Source: Mimachlamys varia
Taxonomy: Eukaryota; Mollusca; Bivalvia; Pectinida; Pectinidae
DNA: 64,000 bases
Reading direction: 5' to 3'
Assembly: GCA_947623455.1 (NCBI GenBank)
Contig: OX392542.1
Location: forward strand, 6,703,625-6,767,624
Part shown: piece after piece, positions 63,645 through 64,000 of the stretch
Numbering within the stretch: the stretch's first letter is position 1
How the letters are laid out: the number at the start of each line of letters is the position of its first letter
Program-made: the position numbers and the translations under genes
Notes under the pieces: generated by a model
What the model was told of the DNA's origin: nothing
Databases searched by the model: none
Seen by the model: the letters and a program-made list of their open reading frames with translations, nothing else

Positions 63645-63789
63645 GTAAATATTACATTCTTAATCAGGAAAAAATAAAAAATTATAAAAAAAAAAAAAAA
63701 TATCACATTCTTGCTCTTTTCAATGTTGGAACAATGGTATGACATCTCTGCTACAGTTGAGTATCACTGTCAACTAGGTTTTTATATCC

Positions 63790-63970
63790 GTCTGTCATAC
63801 AATGGTTTCGCCAAGGTTTAAGCACTTGCCTTTCACCAAAGGTATGGGGTCAGCTGTCCGACCAAGTGGGTTTTCTCCGGGTCCTCAGTTTCCTCCCAAA
63901 ATAATACCCCTCGTGCGCAAGCTCCTGTCTGTCATCTCATGGCTTTTCCAAGGTTTATGTGGAACAGAAT
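63790..63970 (+). mobile_element. tRNA-derived SINE, intron 48
   Basis: TTTAAGCACTTGCCTTTCAC head, then GTGGGTTTTCTCCGGGTCCT, CAGTTTCCTCCCAAAATAAT and ACCCCTCGTGCGC, the same body as 18634-18815. The usual B-box region is poorly kept. Confidence 0.65.
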
Positions 63971-64000
63971 AACTACGTTGTCAGTTTTAAAAGAAACATT

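Overview
The window is one strand of an intron-rich, AT-rich animal genome. It is dominated by a single plus-strand gene, the orthologue of the serine/threonine kinase mTOR (target of rapamycin). I traced 48 coding exons from the start codon at 1391 to 63644. Every junction keeps frame, giving 2,215 codons in total. The protein runs from the N-terminal HEAT solenoid through the FAT domain and the FRB (rapamycin-binding) bundle into the kinase N-lobe. The catalytic loop, activation loop and FATC lie beyond the right edge. The repeats point to a mollusc, most likely a bivalve: pearl/HINE-like elements with roughly 145-bp core repeats, (ACGG)n-type microsatellites and terminal hairpins; tRNA-derived SINEs with the common 'GGGTTTTCTCCGGGT'-type body; and a 5S-rRNA-like SINE. 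The species call is inference.

Layout. 1-1390: upstream or 5' UTR sequence, with an acceptor at 1328 and a five-codon uORF. 1391-18565: exons 1-24 (HEAT solenoid), with a 21-copy 62-bp minisatellite in intron 9, several SINEs and small tandem duplications at splice junctions. 18566-39871: intron 24 (21.3 kb), a nest of transposons. Two adjacent pearl/HINE copies lie at its left side. The second copy is split by a 19,077-bp insertion with long terminal inverted repeats, an apparent AAATA target duplication and regularly spaced GGGATCGATCCC palindromes. That insertion holds a broken transposase gene, a divergent partner ORF, a 3.7-kb inverted-repeat element (itself interrupted by another pearl-like element and a hairpin MITE), a 459-bp MITE and tRNA-like fragments. 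39872-63644: exons 25-48 (end of the HEAT region, FAT, FRB, kinase N-lobe). Two large minisatellites (16-bp and 27-bp units) flank the FRB exons, and a 1.76-kb TTAA-flanked element lies in intron 46.

The most unusual feature of the gene is repeated tandem duplication across exon/intron borders (exons 4, 14, 20, 24, 26, 27, 31, and weakly 17 and 44). These leave rows of decoy donors or acceptors beside the real one. For exons 27 and 14 the copies form open, frame-preserving mini-exons. A separate 21-nt in-frame candidate micro-exon sits between the FRB and kinase exons. No other intact cellular gene was found. The remaining long open frames come from minisatellites or transposons.
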